From positions 1 to 64,000 of the forward strand of contig NZ_CAJGZH010000002.1 of NCBI RefSeq assembly GCF_904846075.1: 64,000 nucleotides of DNA, in the 5' to 3' direction. Source of the DNA: Psychrobacter glacincola (GTDB lineage Bacteria; Pseudomonadota; Gammaproteobacteria; Pseudomonadales; Moraxellaceae). The notes under the pieces are model-generated. The model was given only the letters and a program-made list of their open reading frames with translations, was not told the origin of the DNA and searched no databases. Of this stretch, positions 9,498 to 17,843 are shown one piece after another; positions within the stretch are counted from its first letter, which is position 1, and every line of letters starts with the position of its first letter. Both the position numbers and the translations under genes were made by a program.

Positions 9498-9659
9498 ATG
9501 ATTGATGCCTTGAGCATAATTACTATCACAGCATGATGGTTCGTTTTATTATCGTTGTATTTTTGCTGTTATAGCCGTTGAATTATGAAAAACCAACCAA
9601 ACTTCGTTATACTCAAAAGCTGAGCGTTTTCTATTATTAATACTTTTATCATCTAGCGC

Positions 9660-10878
9660 CGTAAAACCACGTCCTTCTAGGGCGTGGATATCAGGCGTCA
9701 ACCGTTGTCACCTAAGATTGAACATACCTTGATAACCAAATACATTGAGATCATAATTACCCCATGAAAACGCTCAAACTACGCATCAAAGACAAACATG
9801 CCACTCAGCTAAATATCTTAGCGGGGTCGGTTAACTTTGTCTGGAATTACGTCAATGAGCTAAGTTTTAAACACCTCAAGCGTACTGGTCAATTCTTTTC
9901 GGCTTATGATTTGGCTACTTACACCAAAGGTGCGGGTGAATATCTAAACCTACACAGCCAAACCTTACAAGCAGTGACCGAAACCCATGCCAAGGCTCGT
10001 AAACAGTTTAAAAAAGCCAAACTCAACTGGCGCACCAATAATCCTAAAGCCAAACGTAGTTCTCTTGGTTGGATTCCGTTTAAAAAGACCGCTATTAAGC
10101 ATATCAGCACCCGCCAAAGTGGTAAAAAGTGTCTAAAAAGCACCCTGCAATTCAGCTTAGCTAAAGGTAAAAAACTCACTATTGACCTATGGGACAGCTA
10201 TAACTTAGCGCTCTACACCATCAATACTTGCGAATTGGTACAGGACCATCGCGGTCACTGGTACGTCTGTGTGACGGTTAAAGAATTTCCAAAAACAGCG
10301 TGTGGCACTGGTCAAGTCGGTATCGATTTAGGTTGCAAAGATTCAGCAGTCAGTAGTGATGGCGACAAACTACAAACCAAAGTCACTCATCAATATGCTG
10401 AAAAACTGGCCATTGCTCAAAGAGCTAAGAATAAAAAGCGGGTCAAGGCCATTCACGCCAAGATTAAAAATACCCGTCAAGACCTTATTCATAAATTCAC
10501 ATCAAAGCTTGTCAAAGCCAACAGCCTAATTGTTGTTGGTAAAATAAAATCAACATCATTCACTAAGGGCAAACTTGCCAAATCCGTCTATGACGCAGGT
10601 TGGTTTGAAATTAAGCGGCAACTGGATTATAAATGCGCGAACGCAGGTTGCCACTATATCGAAGTGAATGAAGCGTACACCACCCAAACCTGCTCGTGTT
10701 GCGGCTCTCGCCAAGACAGTCCGAAAGGTAGATCAGCGCTTGGTATAAGAGTATGGTTTTGTCGTTCTTGTAAAACGACCCATAACAGAGATGTTAATGG
10801 AGCAAAAAACATTCTCGCGGTCGGGCTTGGCCGTCTTTAGTAGGAATCCCCCTCCTTTGAGGGCGGGGAGGAAGTCAA
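9660..10878 (+). mobile_element. IS200/IS605-type element carrying only tnpB (IS1341-like)
   Basis: The tnpB gene is framed by the subterminal hairpins typical of this family. On the left, CCACGTCC-TTCTA-GGGCGTGG lies at 9667-9687. On the right, a C-rich/G-rich hairpin at 10847-10869 is followed by GGAAGTCAAAG, which resembles family right ends that finish near TCAA (10875-10878). No Y1 transposase tnpA is present, so the copy can only move with help in trans, if at all. Outer limits are estimates; these elements leave no target duplication. It sits between msrAB and pncB, ending about 70 bases before the pncB start. Confidence 0.8.
9764..10840 (+). CDS. tnpB: TnpB, RNA-guided nuclease of an IS200/IS605-type element
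   Basis: The 358-residue protein has the TnpB plan: an N-terminal wedge/REC region, a split RuvC nuclease and a zinc finger. RuvC-I is VGIDLGCKDS (D188) and RuvC-III is NRDVNGAKNI (D343). The finger uses C310, C313, C333 and C336. The usual RuvC-II glutamate of the IVxED motif is replaced by glycine (LIVVGKIKS, G259). A glutamate 44 residues later (VNEAYTTQTCS, E303) lies where Fanzor proteins and a subset of TnpBs carry a relocated catalytic residue, so the enzyme may be active. The gene is intact. TnpB enzymes cut DNA guided by an RNA copied from the element's right end. Confidence 0.93.
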   Translation: MKTLKLRIKDKHATQLNILAGSVNFVWNYVNELSFKHLKRTGQFFSAYDLATYTKGAGEYLNLHSQTLQAVTETHAKARKQFKKAKLNWRTNNPKAKRSSLGWIPFKKTAIKHISTRQSGKKCLKSTLQFSLAKGKKLTIDLWDSYNLALYTINTCELVQDHRGHWYVCVTVKEFPKTACGTGQVGIDLGCKDSAVSSDGDKLQTKVTHQYAEKLAIAQRAKNKKRVKAIHAKIKNTRQDLIHKFTSKLVKANSLIVVGKIKSTSFTKGKLAKSVYDAGWFEIKRQLDYKCANAGCHYIEVNEAYTTQTCSCCGSRQDSPKGRSALGIRVWFCRSCKTTHNRDVNGAKNILAVGLGRL

Positions 10879-10896
10879 AGTTATGTATACCTATTT
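10740..10896 (+). ncRNA. Predicted omega (guide) RNA overlapping the tnpB 3' end
   Basis: In this family the guide RNA scaffold comes from the 3' part of tnpB plus the right-end hairpin, and the guide is the flanking DNA just beyond the element. Here the right-end hairpin is at 10847-10869 and a TCAA end at 10875-10878, so the guide would start at about 10879, in the pncB leader. Boundaries are inferred from family knowledge, not from a fold computation. Confidence 0.4.
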
Positions 10897-10947
10897 CGTC
10901 GCTGGATTTGTTTGGCGGCTTTTCATTTTTGTATTTAAGGCTGTAAC

Positions 10948-12189
10948 ATGACCGTTACTCATACCTCTAAACCTTTCGAACCTATTATTACCTCTTTACT
11001 CGATAATGATTTATATAAATTTACGATGCTGCAAGCCATGCTGCATCAGTTTCCACAGACACATGGTGTGTATCGCTTTCGCTGCCGTAATAATAAAGAC
11101 ACGCTGTATCCATTGGCTGATATTAAAGATGATCTAGAGCAGCAGTTAGACAATTTATGTGAATTACGATTTTTAGAGGATGAACTAGAGTACTTACGTG
11201 GTTTGCGCTTTATGCGCTCAGACTTCGTTGACTATCTAGAATTGTTTAAGTTGAAACGTCGTTTTATTACCGTCAGTACGGATGATAAAGGTCGCTTATT
11301 TATCGATATCGAAGGACCGATGATTCAAGCGATGTTCTTTGAAGTGTTTGTACTCGCCATCGTTAATGAGCTGTATTTTGATGCGCTATCGAATGCCAGT
11401 GTGATTGAAGAAGGGCAGCGCAGATTGGATGAAAAAGTCACATTGTTGCATCAATATGCGACAGAGCAGGCAAAATGTGATGCTAATACCCCGCCATTAA
11501 TTATCGCTGATTTTGGTACTCGTAGACGTTTTAGCAAAGCTTGGCAAGCCCATGTGGTTGAGACTTTGCATAAAGCGGAACCAAAAATAGTGAGCGGTAC
11601 TTCCAACGTGTATTTAGCAAAAAAGCTGGGAATGACGCCAATCGGTACGATGGCACATGAATTTATGCAGGCATTTCAGGCTTTGGATGTGCGTTTACGT
11701 GATTCACAAAAAGCGGCGCTTGAAGCGTGGGTGCATGAGTATCGAGGCGATTTGGGTATTGCGCTGACCGATGTCGTTGGGATGGATGCGTTTTTACGTG
11801 ACTTTGATTTGTATTTCGCTAAGCTGTTTGATGGTTTACGTCACGATAGCGGTGACCCGTATATCTGGGGTGATAAGGCGATTGCTCATTATAAAAATCT
11901 TAAAATAGACCCAAGAACCAAGATTTTAACCTTTAGTGATGGCTTAGATTTGGATAAAGCTTGGGATTTACATCAGTATTTTAAAGGTCAAATAAAGACC
12001 AGCTTTGGTATTGGTACCAACCTCACCAATGATATGGGTATCACCCCGATAAATATTGTCTTAAAATTGGTGGAATGCAATGGGCAGCCAGTCGCTAAAC
12101 TGTCAGACAGTCCAGGCAAGACCATGATTAATAACGACACGTATCTTGCCTATTTGCGCCAAGTATTTGAAGTCGACGAGCCTGAATAG
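10948..12189 (+). CDS. pncB: Nicotinate phosphoribosyltransferase
   Basis: Joins nicotinate to PRPP to give nicotinate mononucleotide, using ATP, in NAD salvage (Preiss-Handler pathway). The 413-residue length is close to the E. coli enzyme (400). Recognisable segments are the N-terminal [16 protein letters not shown], the central [15 protein letters not shown] with the histidine-bearing loop region after it, [12 protein letters not shown], the [12 protein letters not shown] motif and GIGTNLTND near the C-terminus. AAGGCTG before ATG 10948 supports the start. The tnpB element ends about 70 bases upstream and may have altered the promoter. The gene converges on xseB with only 12 bases between stop codons. 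Confidence 0.96.
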   Translation: MTVTHTSKPFEPIITSLLDNDLYKFTMLQAMLHQFPQTHGVYRFRCRNNKDTLYPLADIKDDLEQQLDNLCELRFLEDELEYLRGLRFMRSDFVDYLELFKLKRRFITVSTDDKGRLFIDIEGPMIQAMFFEVFVLAIVNELYFDALSNASVIEEGQRRLDEKVTLLHQYATEQAKCDANTPPLIIADFGTRRRFSKAWQAHVVETLHKAEPKIVSGTSNVYLAKKLGMTPIGTMAHEFMQAFQALDVRLRDSQKAALEAWVHEYRGDLGIALTDVVGMDAFLRDFDLYFAKLFDGLRHDSGDPYIWGDKAIAHYKNLKIDPRTKILTFSDGLDLDKAWDLHQYFKGQIKTSFGIGTNLTNDMGITPINIVLKLVECNGQPVAKLSDSPGKTMINNDTYLAYLRQVFEVDEPE

Positions 12190-12201
12190 AATTGACTTAA
12201 C

Positions 12202-12450
12202 TTAACTGTCGCTATTCTCTGTTTTATCTTCTTCTTCAGCAAAAGCGGCATCTAGTGCTTGCTGTACCGCATTGATACGGGTTTCGCAAACGCGATAAGC
12301 AGCAATCGACTCTTCAACAGTCGTCATCAGATTATCAATATCTGGCTCATCTTGTTGCTGTAATTCAGCGGCATTGGTTTTTAGAATATCATAAGCCGCT
12401 TTAAAGGTTTTTGGGGCGGCTTTTTTGCGTTTGCGAGTAGGGGTTGTCAT
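12202..12450 (-). CDS. xseB: Exodeoxyribonuclease VII small subunit
   Basis: Small subunit of the single-strand exonuclease that trims DNA to oligonucleotides. The 82-residue protein shows the family pattern of a basic N-terminus and two helices, with KTFKAAYDILKTNAAELQQ and MTTVEESIAAYRVCETRINAVQQALD, ending in an acidic tail. It lies 62 bases after the stop of xseA in the same direction, the usual order. AGGAAA before the ATG supports the start. The basic head (TRKRKKAAPK) is longer than in E. coli XseB. Confidence 0.92.
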   Translation of the reverse strand: MTTPTRKRKKAAPKTFKAAYDILKTNAAELQQQDEPDIDNLMTTVEESIAAYRVCETRINAVQQALDAAFAEEEDKTENSDS

Positions 12451-12512
12451 AAGGTTTCCTAATTTTAAAATAAAGTCTTTGATTAAGTTGAATCGACGGT
12501 AGGTTGTACTTC

Positions 12513-14027
12513 TTATTTATTAATATTTACGTCAATAATCTGTGCTTTTGCTTTACCGTCTTTTAAGAGAATGTGCACCGTTTGTTCTGGATGGAGCTGC
12601 GTACCGCTGGTCAGTATTTGCTTGTCTTTTGCATCAGTAAGCATGGTATAGCCTTGCTTGAGCACCCGAGAAGGACGGTGCAGGAGCACAATATCACGCA
12701 GATGTTCGCTATCACGCTGTGCTTGTATTAACTGCTGCTGTGCGGAATGCATAATCGTTTTTTGGTTATTTTGACTGGCGCTAGCAGCCACTGTTAACTG
12801 CTGATAGGCAGCCGCTTGAGTCTGTGTGCGTAGCTCGCTGGTGAGTCTGGCGGCTTGCTTGACTTGGCGCTGAGCGCTTTGCTGAATACTACGCCACGCA
12901 TAATCACTGTCTTTTTGCAGAGCGGTTAATTGACCAATTGTTTGTGATTGTATTTGGCTCAACTGGCGTGTCGTTTGTTGTGCAGCGGTGCTTAATTGAC
13001 GCTGAGCAGCTTGTTTTATTTGCGCTTGGTATTGCAGCGTTTGAGTGACGAGCTGGGCTAAATGCGTCATGATAGCGGCAATCACCTTTGATGGGGTATC
13101 AAAGCTAGTATGCGCGACTTCATCTAAGATCACTTTATCACGCTCGTGACCAATGCCAACCCAGACAGGGATAGGCTGCTCGGCAACCAATGCTGCCAAT
13201 TCATAATCATTTAGATAGGCTAAATCACCGACCGCACCGCCGCCACGAATAATGACTAATAAGTCTGGCAGGTGCTTATAAGTATCAAAAAACTGCTGCT
13301 GGGCGTTAACGATTGCTTGGCGGATCTCGCTTGGCGCATGATTACCCTGAAAGGTCGCATTATGATAATGGAAATGACAGGCACCTGTGCGCGCTAAGCG
13401 ATCAGCGTCGGCTTGAAAATCGCCTAATCCAGCGGCTTTTTCAGGGGCAATGACCAGCACATGCTCAATATCAAATGGAACAGGCAGCTGTTGATTCAGG
13501 TTTAATAAGCCTTCTCCCGTCAAGCGGTCGACCATCTCTGCATACTGCCGCGCCAAGTCGCCTAACGTGTAGCTAGGGTCAATATCTTCAATAGTGAGAG
13601 AGAAGCCATATTGCGCATGGAAGCCTGCGGATACTTTGAGCAATACTGTCAAATCACGATCAAGGGGCATGCCAGTTGCGCGCTCAAATTTTGCTAAGAC
13701 GCGTGCTGCTTTAAAGCGCCAAAGATTGCCGCGGCAACTAGCAATGACCTTACCGTCATCATCTTTTTCTGCCAATTCAAAGTAATAATGCCCGCCTTTA
13801 CTAGATAGATTGCGAATCTCTGCTTTTACCCATACACGGTGGTTAAAGGTCTGTTTGATAACCATATCAACGGCTGATAAATAGTCACTCAACCGCAGAA
13901 CGGTATCTTCTAAATTGACTTCTATATTGTTTTCTTGCTCAGCTAACTCGGCTTCCAAGGTCGCTAAATCTTTAGCAGGCGCTAATACCTTAGCTGGTTT
14001 CATATTTGACAGGTTGGGTTTGCGCAT
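12513..14027 (-). CDS. xseA: Exodeoxyribonuclease VII large subunit
   Basis: Catalytic subunit of exonuclease VII. After about 45 extra N-terminal residues, the OB-fold begins (LSDYLSAVDMVIKQTF, VWVKAEIRNLSSKGGHYYFEL). The nuclease core follows, with IRGGGAVGDLAYLNDYELA and PVWVGIGHERDKVILDEVAH, and then a long glutamine- and alanine-rich coiled coil (about 330-450), the part that assembles with small subunits. The C-terminus has the LKQGYTMLTDAKDKQI motif. The 504 residues compare with 456 in E. coli, the difference being mostly N-terminal. Start uncertain: ATG 14025-14027 or ATG 14001-14003, neither with a clear ribosome site. xseB follows in the same operon. Confidence 0.95.
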   Translation of the reverse strand: MRKPNLSNMKPAKVLAPAKDLATLEAELAEQENNIEVNLEDTVLRLSDYLSAVDMVIKQTFNHRVWVKAEIRNLSSKGGHYYFELAEKDDDGKVIASCRGNLWRFKAARVLAKFERATGMPLDRDLTVLLKVSAGFHAQYGFSLTIEDIDPSYTLGDLARQYAEMVDRLTGEGLLNLNQQLPVPFDIEHVLVIAPEKAAGLGDFQADADRLARTGACHFHYHNATFQGNHAPSEIRQAIVNAQQQFFDTYKHLPDLLVIIRGGGAVGDLAYLNDYELAALVAEQPIPVWVGIGHERDKVILDEVAHTSFDTPSKVIAAIMTHLAQLVTQTLQYQAQIKQAAQRQLSTAAQQTTRQLSQIQSQTIGQLTALQKDSDYAWRSIQQSAQRQVKQAARLTSELRTQTQAAAYQQLTVAASASQNNQKTIMHSAQQQLIQAQRDSEHLRDIVLLHRPSRVLKQGYTMLTDAKDKQILTSGTQLHPEQTVHILLKDGKAKAQIIDVNINK

Positions 14028-14139
14028 AATAATAGACCAAAAGTGAGGGAGCTTAAAAACGAGCTGTTTATAGAATAAGAGTCATAAAAAATCAGAAAGG
14101 ATAGTTTACCCCAAAAGCGAGCACACAAAAAGAGAAGCC

Positions 14140-14179
14140 AACCAGTCAGCGACTAATATATTCTTATCGCTGATTGGTT
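14140..14179 (-). terminator. Long hairpin, probable terminator of the small lipoprotein gene
   Basis: AACCAGTCAGCGA and TCGCTGATTGGTT pair over 13 bases with one wobble around a 14-base loop. Read on the minus strand it is followed by GGCTTCTCTTTTTG, an interrupted T-run. It lies 80 bases beyond the stop codon at 14261, between that gene and xseA. Confidence 0.5.
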
Positions 14180-14260
14180 CGCTAAATACTTTGTTAAATA
14201 ACAAGATACTTTATTAAATAACGAGCCGCCAAATAAGTGCTTTATGAAATAATAATTATT

Positions 14261-14629
14261 TTATTGGCAACGAAAGTTGATTTTATACTCGTAATCGTCA
14301 TCACGTGATAAGTTCGGCGAGCCCGTACCAAGGATCGTACCGAGGACGGCACTGGCTTGCCCAATCATCCGACCGGTATTTTCATCTAAAATACCGTTAT
14401 AAGTGACTTTGTCATCGACGATAATAACTTGCTTACCTCTGCAAGTCTTTTGTGCGCTGTCTATCGCATTTTGCTGTGCTTTTACTTTGCTATCGGCGAT
14501 GCCAGTCGTCTCATAAATAGAGTTTGCACGCTGGATAACTGGTGATGAAGGCGTAGTTTGGCAAGCACTTAGGGCGAGTGCTGCCGCCAAAGTAGCAGTC
14601 AGTGCAGCGGTTTTATTAATAGTATTCAT
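14261..14629 (-). CDS. Small predicted lipoprotein, possibly YecR-like
   Basis: A 122-residue protein with a clear lipoprotein signal (hydrophobic LTATLAAALALSAC, cysteine at about 23). The mature part holds YETTGIADSKVKAQQNAIDSA, a conserved-looking CRGKQVIIVDD segment, a glycine-rich GQASAVLGTILGTG stretch and a final cysteine in NFRCQ; C64 and the last cysteine could form a disulfide. The pattern reminds me of the YecR-like lipoprotein family, but I cannot confirm that. It is separated from xseA by a hairpin and is likely its own unit. AGGAATC lies before the ATG. Function unknown. Confidence 0.8.
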   Translation of the reverse strand: MNTINKTAALTATLAAALALSACQTTPSSPVIQRANSIYETTGIADSKVKAQQNAIDSAQKTCRGKQVIIVDDKVTYNGILDENTGRMIGQASAVLGTILGTGSPNLSRDDDYEYKINFRCQ

Positions 14630-14943
14630 AAACGATTCCTAATGTCTGTCAGTCATATATAAAGTTGAATATCACAGCAAAGTTGAGGATACGCCATGCA
14701 CGTATCCGTCCATAGGTGGCTCAACAACTATGATGAATCTACCCTATTCGGCTCTGGGGTGTCTAGTCGGTTATTGTGTGCGGTATTGCAGAGACCGCAC
14801 ATATTCATCATATATTCATAGGCGACGTTTACTTATGATGAGCGAAAATGAAAATAAGCGGTACTATGACACAGCAAATCACTTGAAATATAAACCATAT
14901 CTAGGATAATTGACCTATTCATTTTTAATCAATAAGTAATTTT
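14630..14943. other. Intergenic stretch between divergent genes
   Basis: This 314-base region separates the minus-strand lipoprotein from the plus-strand hydrolase and must hold both promoters. I see no open frame, repeat or clear RNA fold in it. Confidence 0.5.
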
Positions 14944-15603
14944 ATGCCATTAATTCCTGCTCCTGCTGGCGTGCTCGAAGTCGACGCGCTTTGGCAACAA
15001 GATAATCCTAACAATCCAAATACCGATACAGTGGCGTTACTGTGTCATCCCAATCCGTTATTCGACGGCACGATGAATAATAAAGTGGTAACGACGATGT
15101 ATCGCTTTGCTCGTGATAATGGTATGCACGTGGTACGCTTTAACTTTCGCGGTGTCGGGCAGTCGACTGGCGAGCACGATTATGCGGATGGTGAAGTCGT
15201 AGATGCAATGACCGTGCTACAATGGATTGCAGAGCAAACCAATGCGCGCAAGTTATGGTTGGGTGGTTTTTCTTTTGGCGGTTATGTGACAGCACGGGTG
15301 GCTGAGCAGGTACTTGAAGCCCCTCATATTTGGGGGCTAGGCGATTTTGAGATTACTAAAATCGCCCTTATTGCTCCATCCGTTGAAAAAAATAACAGCA
15401 GTGATATAAGCTTGCCAGCCGATAAAACTTTTGAGATTTATGGCAATGCTGATGAAGTGATTGACCCTGATAATATGCAAGCATTTGCGGAGCGATTAGG
15501 AATTGCTGTCAGCGTTGTAGAGGGCGCAGGGCACTTTTTTCATGGACGTCTGTCAGAGTTGAAAGGCTTATTAGAAAAGCATACCTTTGGTAGCGACGCT
15601 TAG
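14944..15603 (+). CDS. Alpha/beta hydrolase of unknown substrate
   Basis: A 219-residue cytoplasmic serine hydrolase of the small single-domain type. The oxyanion region CHPNPLFDGTMNNKV is followed by RFNFRGVGQSTGEH, the nucleophile elbow GFSFGGY, an acid in IYGNADEVIDPD and the histidine in GAGHFFHG, so a full Ser-Asp-His triad can be assigned. This group is often annotated as dienelactone hydrolase-like or as a YghX/YcjY-like esterase; nothing in the sequence gives the substrate. The gene lies 75 to 130 bases before zapE in the same direction, so the two may be co-transcribed. No strong ribosome site precedes the ATG. Confidence 0.85.
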   Translation: MPLIPAPAGVLEVDALWQQDNPNNPNTDTVALLCHPNPLFDGTMNNKVVTTMYRFARDNGMHVVRFNFRGVGQSTGEHDYADGEVVDAMTVLQWIAEQTNARKLWLGGFSFGGYVTARVAEQVLEAPHIWGLGDFEITKIALIAPSVEKNNSSDISLPADKTFEIYGNADEVIDPDNMQAFAERLGIAVSVVEGAGHFFHGRLSELKGLLEKHTFGSDA

Positions 15604-15731
15604 TTGTTACCTAGTAATATTAGGATAGAGAACCGCTATCAAGTCATGAGCTCTGATCGCTTTACTTTGACGAGTTCATGCAGAATCAACCATTACCTTA
15701 CTATTTATTTTGTCTAATGATGAGTCGTATT

Positions 15732-16832
15732 ATGAGTTTATCTCCATTGCAACGTTACGAGCAAGCCGTCAGTACAGATGAGTTTACTCGAGATGAGCAG
15801 CAATTTAAGGCCATGAGCTATCTTGATGAGATACATCATCAGCTCATCAATAGTGCGCCACAGAAGAAAAGCTTTTTTGGCTTTTTAAAGTCCAAGCCGA
15901 CAGCACCAACGGGGTTGTATATGTGGGGCGGGGTAGGTCGTGGTAAAACATGGATGATGGACATGTTTTATGATTCATTGACCATTGATCGCAAGATGCG
16001 TCTGCATTTTCATCATTTCATGCAGCGCGTTCATCAAGAGCTAAACAAGCTGCAAGGTGAGAGTGACCCATTAGAAAAAGTCGCCGACATCATTTATGCA
16101 GAAGCGGTTATTATCTGTTTCGATGAGTTCTTTGTTTCTAACGTTTCTGATGCCATGATTTTGGGTGATTTATTTACCATGCTGTTCAATCGTGGTATTA
16201 CATTGGTCGCCACCTCAAATATTGAGCCATCAGGATTGTATAAAGACGGCTTACATCGTGACCGTTTTATGCCCGCTATCGCTGAAGTAGAGCGTCATAC
16301 TACGGTGATGAATATCGATTCTGGTATCGACTATCGTTTGCGCGTATTGCAGCAGGCAGAGCTATATGAGTCGCCTATGACGAAAGCGAATCATCATTGG
16401 TTAGCCAACCGTTTTGCCAGTTTATCCAATAACCAAAAAATCAGTAATGAGCCAATTACGATTAATGGTCGCGAAATTAGAATTAATGCTCGCACTGAGG
16501 ATATTTTATTCTGTGATTTCCGTCATTTATGTATGGAGCCACGATCAGCATCTGATTTCATCGAAATCGCCAAGCAGTTCAGCACAGTATTGGTCAATGC
16601 CGTGCCTGCCTTAGATGATGACTTACGTGATCCGACCCGTCGGTTTATTTATCTGGTTGATGAGTTTTATGATCGCCGTGTTAAATTGCTGGTTAGAGCG
16701 CAGCAGTCGATTTTGGACCTATATCAAGGAGAGAAATTGGCGTTTGAGATTGAACGGACACGCTCGCGCTTACTTGAGATGCAGTCAGAGGATTATCTGC
16801 GCATGGAGCATCGGGTCGATGATGCGGCATAA
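15732..16832 (+). CDS. zapE: Cell division protein ZapE (AFG1-like ATPase)
   Basis: ATPase associated with the Z-ring and with mitochondrial AFG1/LACE1 relatives. Visible are Walker A in WGGVGRGKTWMM, an HFHHFMQRVHQEL segment, Walker B IICFDEFFV, the sensor TLVATSNIEPSGLYKDGL, and FRHLCMEPRSASDFIEIA near the C-terminus. The ATG at 15732 gives MSLSPLQRYEQAV, which matches where E. coli ZapE begins; a longer frame starts at ATG 15678 and another ATG lies at 15720. No ribosome site decides between them. With 366 residues it has the usual family size and no visible damage. Confidence 0.93.
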   Translation: MSLSPLQRYEQAVSTDEFTRDEQQFKAMSYLDEIHHQLINSAPQKKSFFGFLKSKPTAPTGLYMWGGVGRGKTWMMDMFYDSLTIDRKMRLHFHHFMQRVHQELNKLQGESDPLEKVADIIYAEAVIICFDEFFVSNVSDAMILGDLFTMLFNRGITLVATSNIEPSGLYKDGLHRDRFMPAIAEVERHTTVMNIDSGIDYRLRVLQQAELYESPMTKANHHWLANRFASLSNNQKISNEPITINGREIRINARTEDILFCDFRHLCMEPRSASDFIEIAKQFSTVLVNAVPALDDDLRDPTRRFIYLVDEFYDRRVKLLVRAQQSILDLYQGEKLAFEIERTRSRLLEMQSEDYLRMEHRVDDAA

Positions 16833-17021
16833 TTAAAGCCTCTTCATAGCCGATGATAATCTACAAGTTGTCGATTAAAACACTCATGGTTTTCCATTCA
16901 AGTCATTCACACTCAATATTGATATATATTCGTTTGACATAACGTGTTTTTTGACAGTATTGAGAGCCAACCAAAGCATTGGTTTTTTGCATAAAAAGAT
17001 AATAATAAATAAGGAGCGGTA

Positions 17022-17666
17022 ATGACTACATCCGACGAAAATGATAAAAAACTGTCGACCAAAGACATCACCACTAACAGTATGCCGATTAGCAGTGAAG
17101 AAATGATTGGCTGGATCAATTCAAGGCGCAGTATGGGCAATTTGGATACGCCAGCACCCACACATGCCCAAATCGAAACAGCGATTGAGTGTGCGGCGAC
17201 AGCGCCAGATCATAAAAAACTGCGCCCATGGCGTTTTATAGTGACACAGGGGGACGCCCGTCATGAATTGGGCAATGCCTTGGTCGCAGCGGCTCAAGCT
17301 AAAGCGGTGCAAGAGGGCGAAACGCTGTCCGAAAAGGACATCGTAAAAACTCAGGCCATGCCATTAAGAGCGCCCGTCATCATCACAGTTGTCACAAAAA
17401 TACAAGCGCACAAAAAAGTTCCTCCTTTTGAACAAATGCTAAGTGCGGGTGCAGCTGTACAAAACCTGATTTTGGCGCTAAAAGCCCAAGGTTTTAGTAC
17501 AGTGTGGCGTACGGGACTGCTATGTAATGAAGCTGCTGTTAAATTATATTTTGACGTTGGTCCAGATGATTATGTGACGGCTTTTGTTTATACTGGCACC
17601 AGTCCCAAAAATGAACCCGCCCGTAAACCGATTGATATCGAGTCTTTAGTGCGATTTGAGTCATAA
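17022..17666 (+). CDS. Nitroreductase family protein, YdjA-like
   Basis: FMN-dependent NAD(P)H oxidoreductase. After about 25 polar residues, the family pattern appears: INSRRSMGNLDTPAPTHAQIETAIECA, APDHKKLRPWRFIV (the flavin-binding loop), LSAGAAVQNLILALKAQGFSTVWRTG, and a C-terminal VTAFVYTGT strand. Length 214, slightly above E. coli YdjA (183) because of the N-terminal tail. The strong AAGGAG site seven bases before ATG 17022 supports that start. Physiological substrate unknown. A weak hairpin terminator follows at 17674. Confidence 0.9.
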   Translation: MTTSDENDKKLSTKDITTNSMPISSEEMIGWINSRRSMGNLDTPAPTHAQIETAIECAATAPDHKKLRPWRFIVTQGDARHELGNALVAAAQAKAVQEGETLSEKDIVKTQAMPLRAPVIITVVTKIQAHKKVPPFEQMLSAGAAVQNLILALKAQGFSTVWRTGLLCNEAAVKLYFDVGPDDYVTAFVYTGTSPKNEPARKPIDIESLVRFES

Positions 17667-17673
17667 TATATCT

Positions 17674-17698
17674 AAGCGCTGTTTAGTGGCGCTTTTCT
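17674..17698 (+). terminator. Weak terminator after nitroreductase
   Basis: AAGCGC and GCGCTT form a six-base stem with a nine-base loop, followed by TTTTCTCTT. The stem is short and the T-run is broken. Confidence 0.4.
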
Positions 17699-17843
17699 CT
17701 TGACGAATACCGCTCTCTAAGAAGACAGTCGGTCGTGTAGCAAAAAGATAGATAGCCTCAATACTCCAAAGCGTCATAAGTCATGATAAATAACCCATGA
17801 TAAATTCTATTAATAATAAATCAGCCAATACGGATAACAGCAA

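Noticed and set aside
9764..10840. Nuclease-dead TnpB-derived repressor (TldR)
   Set aside because: D188 and D343 are intact and a replacement glutamate (E303) is present, so inactivation is not supported.
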